Assembly: GCA_023481335.1 (NCBI GenBank)
Contig: JAMCWI010000118.1
Location: 1-11,670, forward strand
From: Bacillota bacterium
GTDB lineage: Bacteria; Bacillota; Desulfotomaculia; Desulfotomaculales; Desulfotomaculaceae
Reading direction: 5' to 3'
DNA: 11,670 nucleotides
This document shows positions 5,298 to 11,670 of this stretch, piece by piece. The notes beneath the pieces are model-generated. The model had not been told where the DNA came from. It made no database searches and saw only the letters and a program-made list of their open reading frames with translations. The first letter of the stretch is position 1. Every line of letters begins with the position of its first letter. The position numbers and the translations under genes are program-made.

Positions 5298-6278
5298 TTA
5301 TGTTTTTATTTCAAGATTTTGAAGTTTACCCTTGCCGCCTTCTTCCCGCCCCTGCTCCAGGGCTCGCGGGTGGGCTTCCCGGTAGACTTTTTTAAGCCTC
5401 TCAGCGGTGACGTGGGTATAAATCTGGGTACTGGAAATGCGGAGGTGGCCCAGAAGTTCCTGCACCGAGCGCAAATCCGCTCCCGCGTTCAAAAGGTGGG
5501 TTGCAAAAGAGTGGCGCAGGGTATGCGGGCTGATTTTACGATCCAGGCTGACCTTTTCCACGTACCTGTCAACTATCTTGCGCACACCCCGGACCGAGAG
5601 CCTGCCTCCCCGGTGGTTTAAAAATACCGCCCCCGGCGCTGCCTCCTTACCCGGTGTAACCCCGGCGAGAAGCCTTGGCCGGGCCTCTTTCAGGTATTTT
5701 TTAAGCGCCGCCACCGCATGTGATCCTATCGGCACAAGTCTTTCCCGGGCCCGCTTGCCGGTCACCCGCAGGTAGCCGGCTGAAAGGTCTAAATACCCGA
5801 GGTCCAGCCCTGCCAGTTCGCTAACCCTTATCCCACCGCCATAAAGTACTTCCAGGATGGCACGGTCCCGCACACCCAGGTGATGTCCTTCATCCGGCGC
5901 TTCCATCAGAAGCCTGGCTTCATTTTCATAAAGGAATTTGGGCAGCGGCTTTTGCCGCCTGGGTGTTGCCACGGCTGCTATGGGGTTGAGGGGGACCACC
6001 CCTTCCCGGGCCAAATAGCGGTAAAACGACCGCCAGGCCGCCAGGCGCCTTGCCGCAGTGTTGCGGGACAGGCGCCTGTTTTGCGCTTCGGCAAGGAAGC
6101 CGCGGAACAGCCGGTAATCTATATCACCGGGTTCTACGGCGTGATCCTCCTTTTTCAACTGCCCGGCAAAAAAATCAAGGCCGGCAAAAAGGTCTCTCTG
6201 GTAGGCCTCAATTGTCCTGGGTGAAGCGTTTTTTTCAACCTTGAGGTAGACCAGGAAATTATCTATATAAGAGTACAT
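5298..6278 (-). CDS. xerC: Tyrosine recombinase XerC/CodV
   Basis: This site-specific recombinase resolves chromosome dimers at dif together with a XerD-type partner. The product is 326 residues. The N-terminal SAM-like core-binding domain covers roughly 1-95 (YIDNFLVYLKVEKNASPRTI). The catalytic domain shows all six active residues: Arg151 (GGGIRVSELAGL), Lys175 (RVTGKRARERLVPIG), His252 and Arg255 (HTLRHSFATHLL), His278 (LLGHLRISST) and Tyr287 (QIYTHV). It is about 20-25 residues longer than typical XerC/CodV, mainly through a basic C-terminal tail after EAHPRA and a short insert near 203-216. I chose ATG at 6278 because GGAGGAGGT stands immediately upstream; an in-frame ATG at 6326 has no ribosome binding site. 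A 336-bp insert separates it from trmFO. Whether it is XerC or XerD cannot be settled by motif, but its codVWXY context supports CodV/XerC. Confidence 0.95.
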   Translation of the reverse strand: MYSYIDNFLVYLKVEKNASPRTIEAYQRDLFAGLDFFAGQLKKEDHAVEPGDIDYRLFRGFLAEAQNRRLSRNTAARRLAAWRSFYRYLAREGVVPLNPIAAVATPRRQKPLPKFLYENEARLLMEAPDEGHHLGVRDRAILEVLYGGGIRVSELAGLDLGYLDLSAGYLRVTGKRARERLVPIGSHAVAALKKYLKEARPRLLAGVTPGKEAAPGAVFLNHRGGRLSVRGVRKIVDRYVEKVSLDRKISPHTLRHSFATHLLNAGADLRSVQELLGHLRISSTQIYTHVTAERLKKVYREAHPRALEQGREEGGKGKLQNLEIKT

Positions 6279-6302
6279 GACCTCCTCCACAAACGGGTAA
6301 GA

Positions 6303-6670
6303 AGAATAAGTTAATAAGACACTCATGCCGCAAGCGGCGCCATCAGAGGATGAAAAAAGCGTTTATCGTCTTTGGGGCAGCGCCATCCTGCTTGACTGCG
6401 CCTGCCCGGAGGGTTGGCGTTTGGGCCGCCCCGGGGGTTATCCTCCGCTCTCTTCGCAATTTTCAATTTGAATAAGAATTTATGATGATCACCGCGTATA
6501 CAAAGTGCCCCGGCATACCTACGCGCTATTAGAGCCAATCTGCATGCCTGCACGCGCTATTAAACGCAACCAGTGCTCCGCGCCGCTGCGGATAATCCCC
6601 CGGACCGGCCTGCAGTTGGTACCGTTGGGGTTGGATAAAAAATTGGATAGAAATAGAATAAGTTAATAAG
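6303..6670. repeat. Insert in the trmFO–xerC gap bounded by a 16-bp direct repeat
   Basis: agaataagttaataag occurs exactly at 6303-6318 and 6655-6670. The second copy abuts the trmFO stop codon, and the first lies 24 nt upstream of the xerC start. Removing one copy and the 336 bp between would leave a 40-bp gap, normal for this operon. The intervening DNA has no convincing gene: a possible 76-codon minus-strand reading frame has no ribosome binding site or recognisable motif. It has no clear terminal inverted repeats and no strong promoter. It could be an insertion with a long target duplication or a slipped duplication event. Confidence 0.6.
6513..6562. repeat. Imperfect direct repeat within the insert
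   Basis: acgcgctatta occurs at 6521-6531 and 6552-6562, 31 bp apart. Each copy is preceded by a similar gcatacct (6513-6520) or gcatgcctgc (6542-6551), making two units of about 20 bp. Nothing else in the neighbourhood repeats it. Confidence 0.6.
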
Positions 6671-7987
6671 TTAAGGGGCCGACACCTTAAAAAAGCGGTC
6701 CAGGGCTTTCAGGGCCCGTTCCGCCAGGCGGCGGTTCTTTTCTTTTTTATCCCTGATTCTTTCTTCCAGCGGGGGAAAGAGTCCGAAAGTCACATTCATG
6801 GGCTGGAAGCGGCGCGGGTCGGCCGTGGTTATGTAACGGGAAAGCGAGCCGTGCGCTGTCTCCGGTGGAAAGACGACGGTGTCTTTTTCCAAAGTGAGGC
6901 CGGCGGCGTTTATCCCGGCCACCAGCCCGGATGCGGCCGATTCCACGTATCCTTCCACACCGGTCATCTGTCCTGCGAAGAAAAGCCCGGGGCGCTTTTT
7001 GCACTGGTACGTCGGCTCGAGCAGTACGGGTGAATTTATATATGTATTCCGGTGCATTACTCCGTAGCGGACAAAATCGGCTTCTTCCAGGCCCGGGATC
7101 ATCCGGAATACCCGGCGCTGTTCGTCCCACTTCAGGTTGGTCTGAAATCCCACCATGTTGTAGAGGGTCCCGGCGGCGTTGTCCTGCCTGAGCTGCACCA
7201 CGGCATGAGGCCGCCTGCCCGTGCGCGGATCGACAAGGCCAACAGGCTTCATGGGGCCGAAGGCCAGGGTTTCCCTTCCCCTGGCAGCCAGCGCTTCCAC
7301 CGGCATGCATCCTTCAAAGTGCAATTCTTTTTCAAATTCCTTGCGGGGCGCCCGTTCGGCCTTCACCAGGGCATCCCAAAAAACCTCGTACTCCTCACGG
7401 CTCATGGGGCAGTTTAAGTAAGCCGCCTCCCCCTTGTCATAGCGGGATGAGCGAAAAACTCTTGCTTCATCAATTGAATCCAAAGTTACTATGGGGGCCA
7501 CGGCGTCGTAAAAGTAGAGATATCCCTCGCCGGTAAGCGCCCGGATAGATGCAACCATGGCCTCGGAGGTCAGCGGGCCGGTGGCCAGGACAGTCACTCC
7601 GCCTGCAGGTATCTCGCCAACCTCCCGGCGGCGCACATTTACCAGAGGGTGCTCCTCCAGCCCGGCCGTCACGCATCGCGCAAAAAGAGAGCGGTCCACG
7701 GCAAGGGCACCCCCTGCCGGTACCCTGGTCCGGTCGGCGCAGCGCATGATCAGGGAGTCAAGGCGGCGCATTTCCTCTTTTAAGAGGCCAACAGCGTTTA
7801 CCAGGCCCGCGGCGCGAAGGGAATTGCTGCAGACCAACTCCGCGAAATCCCCGGTATGGTGGGCCGGGGTAAGTTTTGCCGGCCGCATTTCAATAAGGTC
7901 TACTTTGACGCCTCTATTTGCAATCTGCCAGGCTGCTTCAGCCCCTGCCAGGCCCGCGCCGATTACAGTGACAGTCTCCACCGCCAT
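6671..7987 (-). CDS. trmFO: Methylenetetrahydrofolate–tRNA-(uracil-5-)-methyltransferase TrmFO
   Basis: TrmFO is the FAD- and methylenetetrahydrofolate-dependent enzyme that makes 5-methyluridine at position 54 of tRNA in most gram-positives. The product is 438 residues, the family length. The FAD-binding Rossmann motif is VIGAGLAGAEAA (8-19), followed by EMRP (33-36). The conserved Cys53 lies in ELVCSNSLRA and Cys227 in FEGCMPVE; these match the two cysteines important for catalysis in the Bacillus enzyme. Further family signatures are PMKPVGL, NMVGFQTNLKW and the C-terminal FAD segment GQMTGVEGYVESAASGL, with FGLFPP near the end. ATG at 7987 has AAGGTGA upstream. It lies 27 nt after topA, an arrangement seen throughout Firmicutes. 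Confidence 0.98.
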   Translation of the reverse strand: MAVETVTVIGAGLAGAEAAWQIANRGVKVDLIEMRPAKLTPAHHTGDFAELVCSNSLRAAGLVNAVGLLKEEMRRLDSLIMRCADRTRVPAGGALAVDRSLFARCVTAGLEEHPLVNVRRREVGEIPAGGVTVLATGPLTSEAMVASIRALTGEGYLYFYDAVAPIVTLDSIDEARVFRSSRYDKGEAAYLNCPMSREEYEVFWDALVKAERAPRKEFEKELHFEGCMPVEALAARGRETLAFGPMKPVGLVDPRTGRRPHAVVQLRQDNAAGTLYNMVGFQTNLKWDEQRRVFRMIPGLEEADFVRYGVMHRNTYINSPVLLEPTYQCKKRPGLFFAGQMTGVEGYVESAASGLVAGINAAGLTLEKDTVVFPPETAHGSLSRYITTADPRRFQPMNVTFGLFPPLEERIRDKKEKNRRLAERALKALDRFFKVSAP

Positions 7988-8014
7988 GTCTTCACCTTTT
8001 TTCTAAAAGAGCGG

Positions 8015-10177
8015 TCAGCGGGGCGGCTGGACTCCGGCCCCTTCCTCTGCCCTGGCGCCGGCGCCTTTTTCCTTGCTCTTCCGCCTGCCGCTTTTGGCAG
8101 CTGGTTCCTCTTTACTGGTGCACTCGCCGCTGACGCAGCGCAGAACTGCCTTGCCGCTCGCAATTCTCTTCTTCACCATTAGGCCGCCGCACTTCGGGCA
8201 CTTCTCTTTGGCCGGCTCATCCCAGGTTGTAAAATCACACTCCGGATAATGGCTGCAGCCGAAAAACTTCCTGCCCTTCTTGGTCCTCCTGACCACCATT
8301 TCTCCCTCGCAGCGGGGGCAGCTTACACCGGTCGGCTCAAGGAGCGGCCTGGTGTTCCGGCATGCGGGGAAGCCGGGGCAGGCCAGGAATTTTCCAAACC
8401 GGCCCATCTTAATCACCAGGTTGCGGCCGCACAATTCACAAACTTCTTCGGTTACCTCATCCGCGACCTGTACCTTGCCTATCTCTTCATCCGCCTTTTC
8501 CATGGTATGCGCGAAGGGGTCGTAAAACTCGTCAAGAACGCGTACCCAGTCCTGGTTTCCCTCTTCTATGGTGTCCAGCTTTTCCTCAACGGCCGCGGTA
8601 AACTCAACGTCGATTATATCCTTAAAGTGCTTCTTTAAGAGGTCGACGACTATGGAGCCCAGTTCAGTCGGATAGAATTGCTTGTTTTCGCGGGACACAT
8701 AACCCCGCTTAATAATGGTCTCGACTATAGGAGCGTAGGTGCTCGGGCGCCCGATCCCCTTTTCTTCCATAGCTTTCACCAGGGTAGCGTCGGTATATCT
8801 CGGCGGCGGCTGGGTAAAATGCTGCTTCGGGTCCAGATCGCGCGCCTGTAAATTATCCCCCTCGGACAGCTGGGGAAGCTGTTTTTCCTCTTCTTTTTCA
8901 CCTTGGTCACGGGTTTCAATGTAAACCCTGGTATAGCCGGGGAAAACCATGGTAAGACCGGTGGCCCGGAAAATGTAATCGCCTGCCGCAATATCCACGG
9001 CAGTCGTGTCAAAAACGGCCGCGCTCATCTGGCTTGCCAGAAAGCGTGACCAGATTAATTTGTAAAGTTTGAACTGGTCGCCGGATAAAAACCTTTTAAT
9101 CTGATCCGGTTCCTGTCCGATGTTGGTGGGGCGGATAGCCTCGTGGGCGTCCTGGATCTTACCTTTACCGGCTGCCTGCACGACCCCTTTACCCGTGTAT
9201 TTTTCACCAAATTGAGCGCGGATATAATCAAGGGCCTGCTCCCTCGCCGTGGCCGAAATCCTGGTGGAGTCGGTACGGATGTAGGTGACCAGGCCGGTCG
9301 CCCCCTTTTTACCGAGTTCCAGACCCTCATAAAGCTGCTGGGCGATCATCATCGTCTTTCTGGCAGTAAAGTTCAGCTTTTTGTAGGCTTCCTGCTGGAG
9401 GGTGCTGGTGATAAACGGGGGCGCGGGGTTTCTGCGCTTTTCTTTGCGGGTGACTTTGCCCACCGTATACTGAGCATCCTTTAACCCCTGCAGCACCTGG
9501 TCCATTTCTTCTTTTGAAATGATTTTTACCTTTTTGCCGTTGTGCTTATACAGATTACCTTCAAACGCCCGCTGTCCTTTTTTAGAAAACTTTGCTGACA
9601 GCGTCCAGTACTCTTCCGGTGCAAATGACTGGATTTCTTCCTCCCGGTCGCTGATCAGCCTCACCGCCACCGACTGCACCCGCCCAGCGCTCAAACCCTT
9701 TTTCACTTTCCGCCACAGAAGAGGGCTCAAATTATAGCCCACCAGCCGGTCCAGGATGCGGCGCGCCTGCTGCGCGTTGATCCGGTTGTAATCCAGGGGC
9801 CGCGGGTTCTCTATGGCCCTTTGCACGGCCTGTTTGGTTATTTCGTTAAATTCTATCCGGCACGGGTCGTCCGCGCGGATATCCAGAAGGTTTTGCAGGT
9901 GCCAGGCAATGGCTTCCCCCTCCCGGTCCGGGTCGGAAGCTATCAGCACCTGGTCGGCCTTTTTTACAGCCGAGCGCAGTTCGCGAATGGTATCCCCTTT
10001 GCCCCGGATAGTAATGTACTTTGGCTTAAACCCATTTTTCACGTCAACTCCGAATTCGCTTCTTGGCAAATCGCGCACGTGCCCCATAGATGCTTTAACC
10101 AGATATTTCTTACCCAGAAATTTGCTTAAAGTTTTGGCCTTGGCCGGTGACTCCACAATTATCAGCGTATTGGACAA
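8015..10177 (-). CDS. topA: DNA topoisomerase I (type IA)
   Basis: Topoisomerase I relaxes negative supercoils by a 5'-phosphotyrosine strand-passage mechanism and prevents R-loops. The product is 720 residues. The Toprim domain has IIVESPAKAKT (6-16) with Glu9, and the Mg-binding SDPDREGEAIAWH (81-93). The catalytic tyrosine is Tyr299 in TYIRTDSTR, with Arg301 adjacent. GLSAGRVQSVAVRL (161-174) and GIGRPSTYAPI (475-485) are further type IA signatures. Three C4 zinc ribbons follow: cysteines 580/583/600/606, 620/623/641/647 and 660/663/681/686. The last 30 residues are basic and low in complexity. The start is TTG at 10177, since the conserved SNTLIIVESPAK begins there and no in-frame ATG or GTG fits; a GGGGTG lies 7 nt upstream. 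The 138-bp gap to dprA contains a 13-bp tandem repeat. Confidence 0.98.
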   Translation of the reverse strand: MSNTLIIVESPAKAKTLSKFLGKKYLVKASMGHVRDLPRSEFGVDVKNGFKPKYITIRGKGDTIRELRSAVKKADQVLIASDPDREGEAIAWHLQNLLDIRADDPCRIEFNEITKQAVQRAIENPRPLDYNRINAQQARRILDRLVGYNLSPLLWRKVKKGLSAGRVQSVAVRLISDREEEIQSFAPEEYWTLSAKFSKKGQRAFEGNLYKHNGKKVKIISKEEMDQVLQGLKDAQYTVGKVTRKEKRRNPAPPFITSTLQQEAYKKLNFTARKTMMIAQQLYEGLELGKKGATGLVTYIRTDSTRISATAREQALDYIRAQFGEKYTGKGVVQAAGKGKIQDAHEAIRPTNIGQEPDQIKRFLSGDQFKLYKLIWSRFLASQMSAAVFDTTAVDIAAGDYIFRATGLTMVFPGYTRVYIETRDQGEKEEEKQLPQLSEGDNLQARDLDPKQHFTQPPPRYTDATLVKAMEEKGIGRPSTYAPIVETIIKRGYVSRENKQFYPTELGSIVVDLLKKHFKDIIDVEFTAAVEEKLDTIEEGNQDWVRVLDEFYDPFAHTMEKADEEIGKVQVADEVTEEVCELCGRNLVIKMGRFGKFLACPGFPACRNTRPLLEPTGVSCPRCEGEMVVRRTKKGRKFFGCSHYPECDFTTWDEPAKEKCPKCGGLMVKKRIASGKAVLRCVSGECTSKEEPAAKSGRRKSKEKGAGARAEEGAGVQPPR

Positions 10178-10238
10178 TACTTTACACCCCGTTTTTACTT
10201 TGTGCGGCTTATGTGGCTAAACCCCTCTGCCAGCGTCT

Positions 10239-10264
10239 TCAGAACCCATCATCAGAACCCATCA
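10239..10264. repeat. 13-bp tandem repeat upstream of topA
   Basis: tcagaacccatca occurs twice in direct succession (10239-10251 and 10252-10264), about 62 bp upstream of the topA start in the dprA-topA gap. The flanking 10270-10315 is very AT-rich with no clear terminator. A regulator site or simple slippage could explain the repeat. Confidence 0.65.
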
Positions 10265-10315
10265 TAGGATCTAATTATGTATCTTTTTAAAAAATCTATC
10301 CTTTTAGAATATTTT

Positions 10316-11416
10316 TTAGAACAGCTTGCGCCCGGAACAAGTATATTTATCCCCCGCCGATTTTACAGCAAGGCCCTTGGTAAGCAAAAACATGAGGGCG
10401 GCCTGAGCTGTTCCGGCAGAAAGCCCCGTGCGCGAGATAAGTTCGTCTAAATGGACCGGCTCAACAGAAAGCAGGTGGTAAATCTGTTTTTCTTCATCGC
10501 TAAGCTTAACCGGAACTTGTTCGCAGCCCTCCGTTTTGGGGAAGAGAGAATCAAGTCCAAATTCCTCAAAGATATCCTCCGCACCTTCAACAAGCTTCGC
10601 CCCCTGTTTGATCAGCCTGTTAGCGCCCCTGCTCACAGGGCTGGTAACATTGCCGGGCACGGCCATGACATCCCGTCCCTGGTCCAGGGCAAAGTCCGCG
10701 GTTATCAGTGCCCCGCTTTTTTCGGCAGCTTCCACCACCAGGACTCCTTTGGCCATCCCGCTGATTATCCTGTTGCGGGTGGGAAAGTGCCAGGCTTCCG
10801 GCTGAACGCCCGGCGGAAACTCACTTAAGATCGCGCCGCTCGCGGCAATCTGATCGAGAAGCCTGCTGTTTTCCCGCGGGTAAACAACATCAGGGCCGCA
10901 GCCCAGCACCGCGACCGTGCGGCCGCCTGCGGCCAGCGCACCCTTGTGGGCTGCGGTGTCTATCCCCCTGGCCGCCCCGCTGACAACTGTCACCCCGGCC
11001 GCGGCCAAATCAGAGGCAATCTTCTCGGCTACCAGCCGGCCGTAAGGAGTGGGCTTGCGGCTGCCGACGACAGCCAGGGCCAGTCCGTCAGGTTTCAGGC
11101 TCCCCCGCGCAAAGAGCACCGCCGGAGGGTCGTAAATAAAAGACAGGTTGGCGGGGTATCCCGGCTCATTATAACATATGAAGGTGATCCCCGTTTTCTC
11201 CAGCCCGGCCGCAAATTCCACCGGGTCGACGGCCGCCCGCCGCCGGGCCAGGTCCGCCGCCCGTTCCCCGTCAAGGCGAAGCGCGCCTTCCAGATCCTTT
11301 AGCGGCGCTTTCCATGCCTCTTCCGGCGACCCGAAGTGCTCTATCAGCGACCATAAGCGCCTGCCCGAACCGGGCATGAGTACCTGCCACCCCAGCCAGT
11401 ATAACCTATCGTTCAA
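10316..11416 (-). CDS. dprA: DNA processing protein DprA/Smf
   Basis: DprA binds incoming single-stranded DNA during transformation and loads RecA; many non-competent bacteria also carry it. The product is 366 residues. The N-terminal helix-hairpin-helix/SAM region (LYWLGWQVLMPGSGRRLWSL, 5-24) is followed by the Rossmann-like core with VVGSRKPTPYG (116-126), SGAARGIDTAAH (146-157), FPTRNRIISG (211-220) and AVPGNVTSPVSRGAN (252-266). A C-terminal winged-helix (DML1-like) domain occupies roughly 305-355. The start is TTG at 11416, with a G-run 10 nt upstream; no in-frame ATG precedes the conserved N-terminus. It heads the dprA-topA-trmFO-xerC-hslVU-codY series, with a TATAAT box just upstream. 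Confidence 0.96.
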   Translation of the reverse strand: MNDRLYWLGWQVLMPGSGRRLWSLIEHFGSPEEAWKAPLKDLEGALRLDGERAADLARRRAAVDPVEFAAGLEKTGITFICYNEPGYPANLSFIYDPPAVLFARGSLKPDGLALAVVGSRKPTPYGRLVAEKIASDLAAAGVTVVSGAARGIDTAAHKGALAAGGRTVAVLGCGPDVVYPRENSRLLDQIAASGAILSEFPPGVQPEAWHFPTRNRIISGMAKGVLVVEAAEKSGALITADFALDQGRDVMAVPGNVTSPVSRGANRLIKQGAKLVEGAEDIFEEFGLDSLFPKTEGCEQVPVKLSDEEKQIYHLLSVEPVHLDELISRTGLSAGTAQAALMFLLTKGLAVKSAGDKYTCSGRKLF

Positions 11417-11438
11417 AAAGGTTTATCCCCCCGGCAAC

Positions 11439-11444
11439 ATTATA
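11439..11444 (-). promoter_or_regulatory. -10 box upstream of dprA
   Basis: A perfect TATAAT reads on the minus strand from 11444 to 11439, 22 nt before the dprA TTG. The -35 region at 17-nt spacing is TTTCAC, a poor match, so the promoter is tentative. A start site near 11432 would give a very short leader that still includes the G-rich ribosome binding site. Confidence 0.4.
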
Positions 11445-11528
11445 ATCACCTTGTCTTCGGGGTGAAAGTTAAATCTTCCTGCATGCCGGCGAGTATTTCT
11501 AGTAAAATTTACGACCGGGAGAGGTAAT

Positions 11529-11670
11529 TCACAGCGTTACTGTAAATGGCATCTTGTTTGCGCTTTCCTGGCCGTTGACAATAAGGCCGATACTGACCCT
11601 TTGCCCCGCCAGCCAGTCCTCGCCGCCCGGCTGTTTTGCCGGAAGCGTAAAAGTAATTTTACCGTCCTCC
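11529..11670 (-). CDS. C-terminal end of an unrecognised protein (partial)
   Basis: The minus strand is open from the window edge to a TGA at 11531-11529 and encodes 46 residues ending QESANKMPFTVTL. The stretch alternates hydrophobic and polar residues (KITFTLP, VSIGLIV, MPFTVTL), as expected for beta strands of a sandwich-like or secreted protein. I do not recognise the family. It is the neighbour upstream of dprA; the 112-bp gap between them has the dprA -10 box but no clear terminator. It is too short to exclude a chance reading frame, though the composition looks coding. Confidence 0.5.
   Translation of the reverse strand, partial: EDGKITFTLPAKQPGGEDWLAGQRVSIGLIVNGQESANKMPFTVTL

Noticed and set aside
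6323..6553. 76-codon minus-strand reading frame in the trmFO–xerC gap
   Set aside because: It has no ribosome binding site, no recognisable motif and odd composition, and it lies wholly within the repeat-bounded insert region.
6319..6654. Promoter for xerC in the insert (TTGAAA on the minus strand around 6464-6459)
   Set aside because: The -35 is good, but no acceptable -10 occurs at 16-19 nt spacing.
6303..6670. att sites of an integrated element acted on by the adjacent XerC
   Set aside because: The insert is only 336 bp with no genes, and the repeat does not look like a dif core (no XerC/XerD arm symmetry).
10285..10320. AT-rich inverted repeat (AAAAAAT/ATTTTTT) at the dprA stop as a terminator
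   Set aside because: The stem is AT-only with a poor interior, so it is too weak to call a terminator.
1..11670. CRISPR arrays, tRNA or rRNA genes, toxin–antitoxin or defence genes
   Set aside because: None is visible on either strand; long plus-strand reading frames are out-of-frame images of the conserved minus-strand genes.

Overview
The window is a gram-positive (Firmicutes) chromosomal core region. It most resembles the Peptococcaceae/Desulfotomaculum–Pelotomaculum branch of the Clostridia. Two points support this: the gene order dprA–topA–trmFO–xerC–hslV–hslU–codY followed by rpsB–tsf–pyrH, and a short EF-Ts combined with a CodY whose DNA-binding helix is almost identical to the Bacillus protein but whose ligand domain is clostridial in character. 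The species assignment is inference; no database search was possible. Every gene lies on the minus strand, so biological order runs from high to low coordinates.

Layout in the direction of transcription. The window opens (11670–11529) with the last 46 codons of an unrecognised protein. A perfect TATAAT box precedes dprA (DNA uptake and recombination mediator). topA (topoisomerase I, three zinc ribbons) and trmFO (folate-dependent tRNA U54 methylase) follow. Between trmFO and xerC is a 336-bp non-coding insert bounded by an exact 16-bp direct repeat. Then come xerC/codV (tyrosine recombinase), hslV and hslU (two-component ATP-dependent protease) and codY (GTP/branched-chain amino acid sensing repressor), tightly packed as in the Bacillus codVWXY operon. 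A near-consensus CodY box lies inside hslU, about 245 bp upstream of codY.

The 484-bp stretch between codY and rpsB holds no gene. It carries two diverged copies of a 110-bp tandem unit with GGGGACA-type inverted ends (a MITE- or REP-like element), a strong intrinsic terminator, and an extended -10 promoter whose -35 lies in the terminator loop. After that comes an rpsB leader of about 135 nt that can form several mutually exclusive hairpins, one of them from a third copy of the repeat end.

The final operon is rpsB (ribosomal protein S2), an intrinsic-terminator-like hairpin, tsf (EF-Ts, 216 aa) and pyrH (UMP kinase, cut by the window edge after 145 codons). dprA and topA appear to start with TTG and rpsB with GTG.

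I found no entirely new system. The most unusual material is non-coding: the 110-bp repeat units, the insert with 16-bp direct repeats, the intragenic CodY box and the rpsB leader folds.
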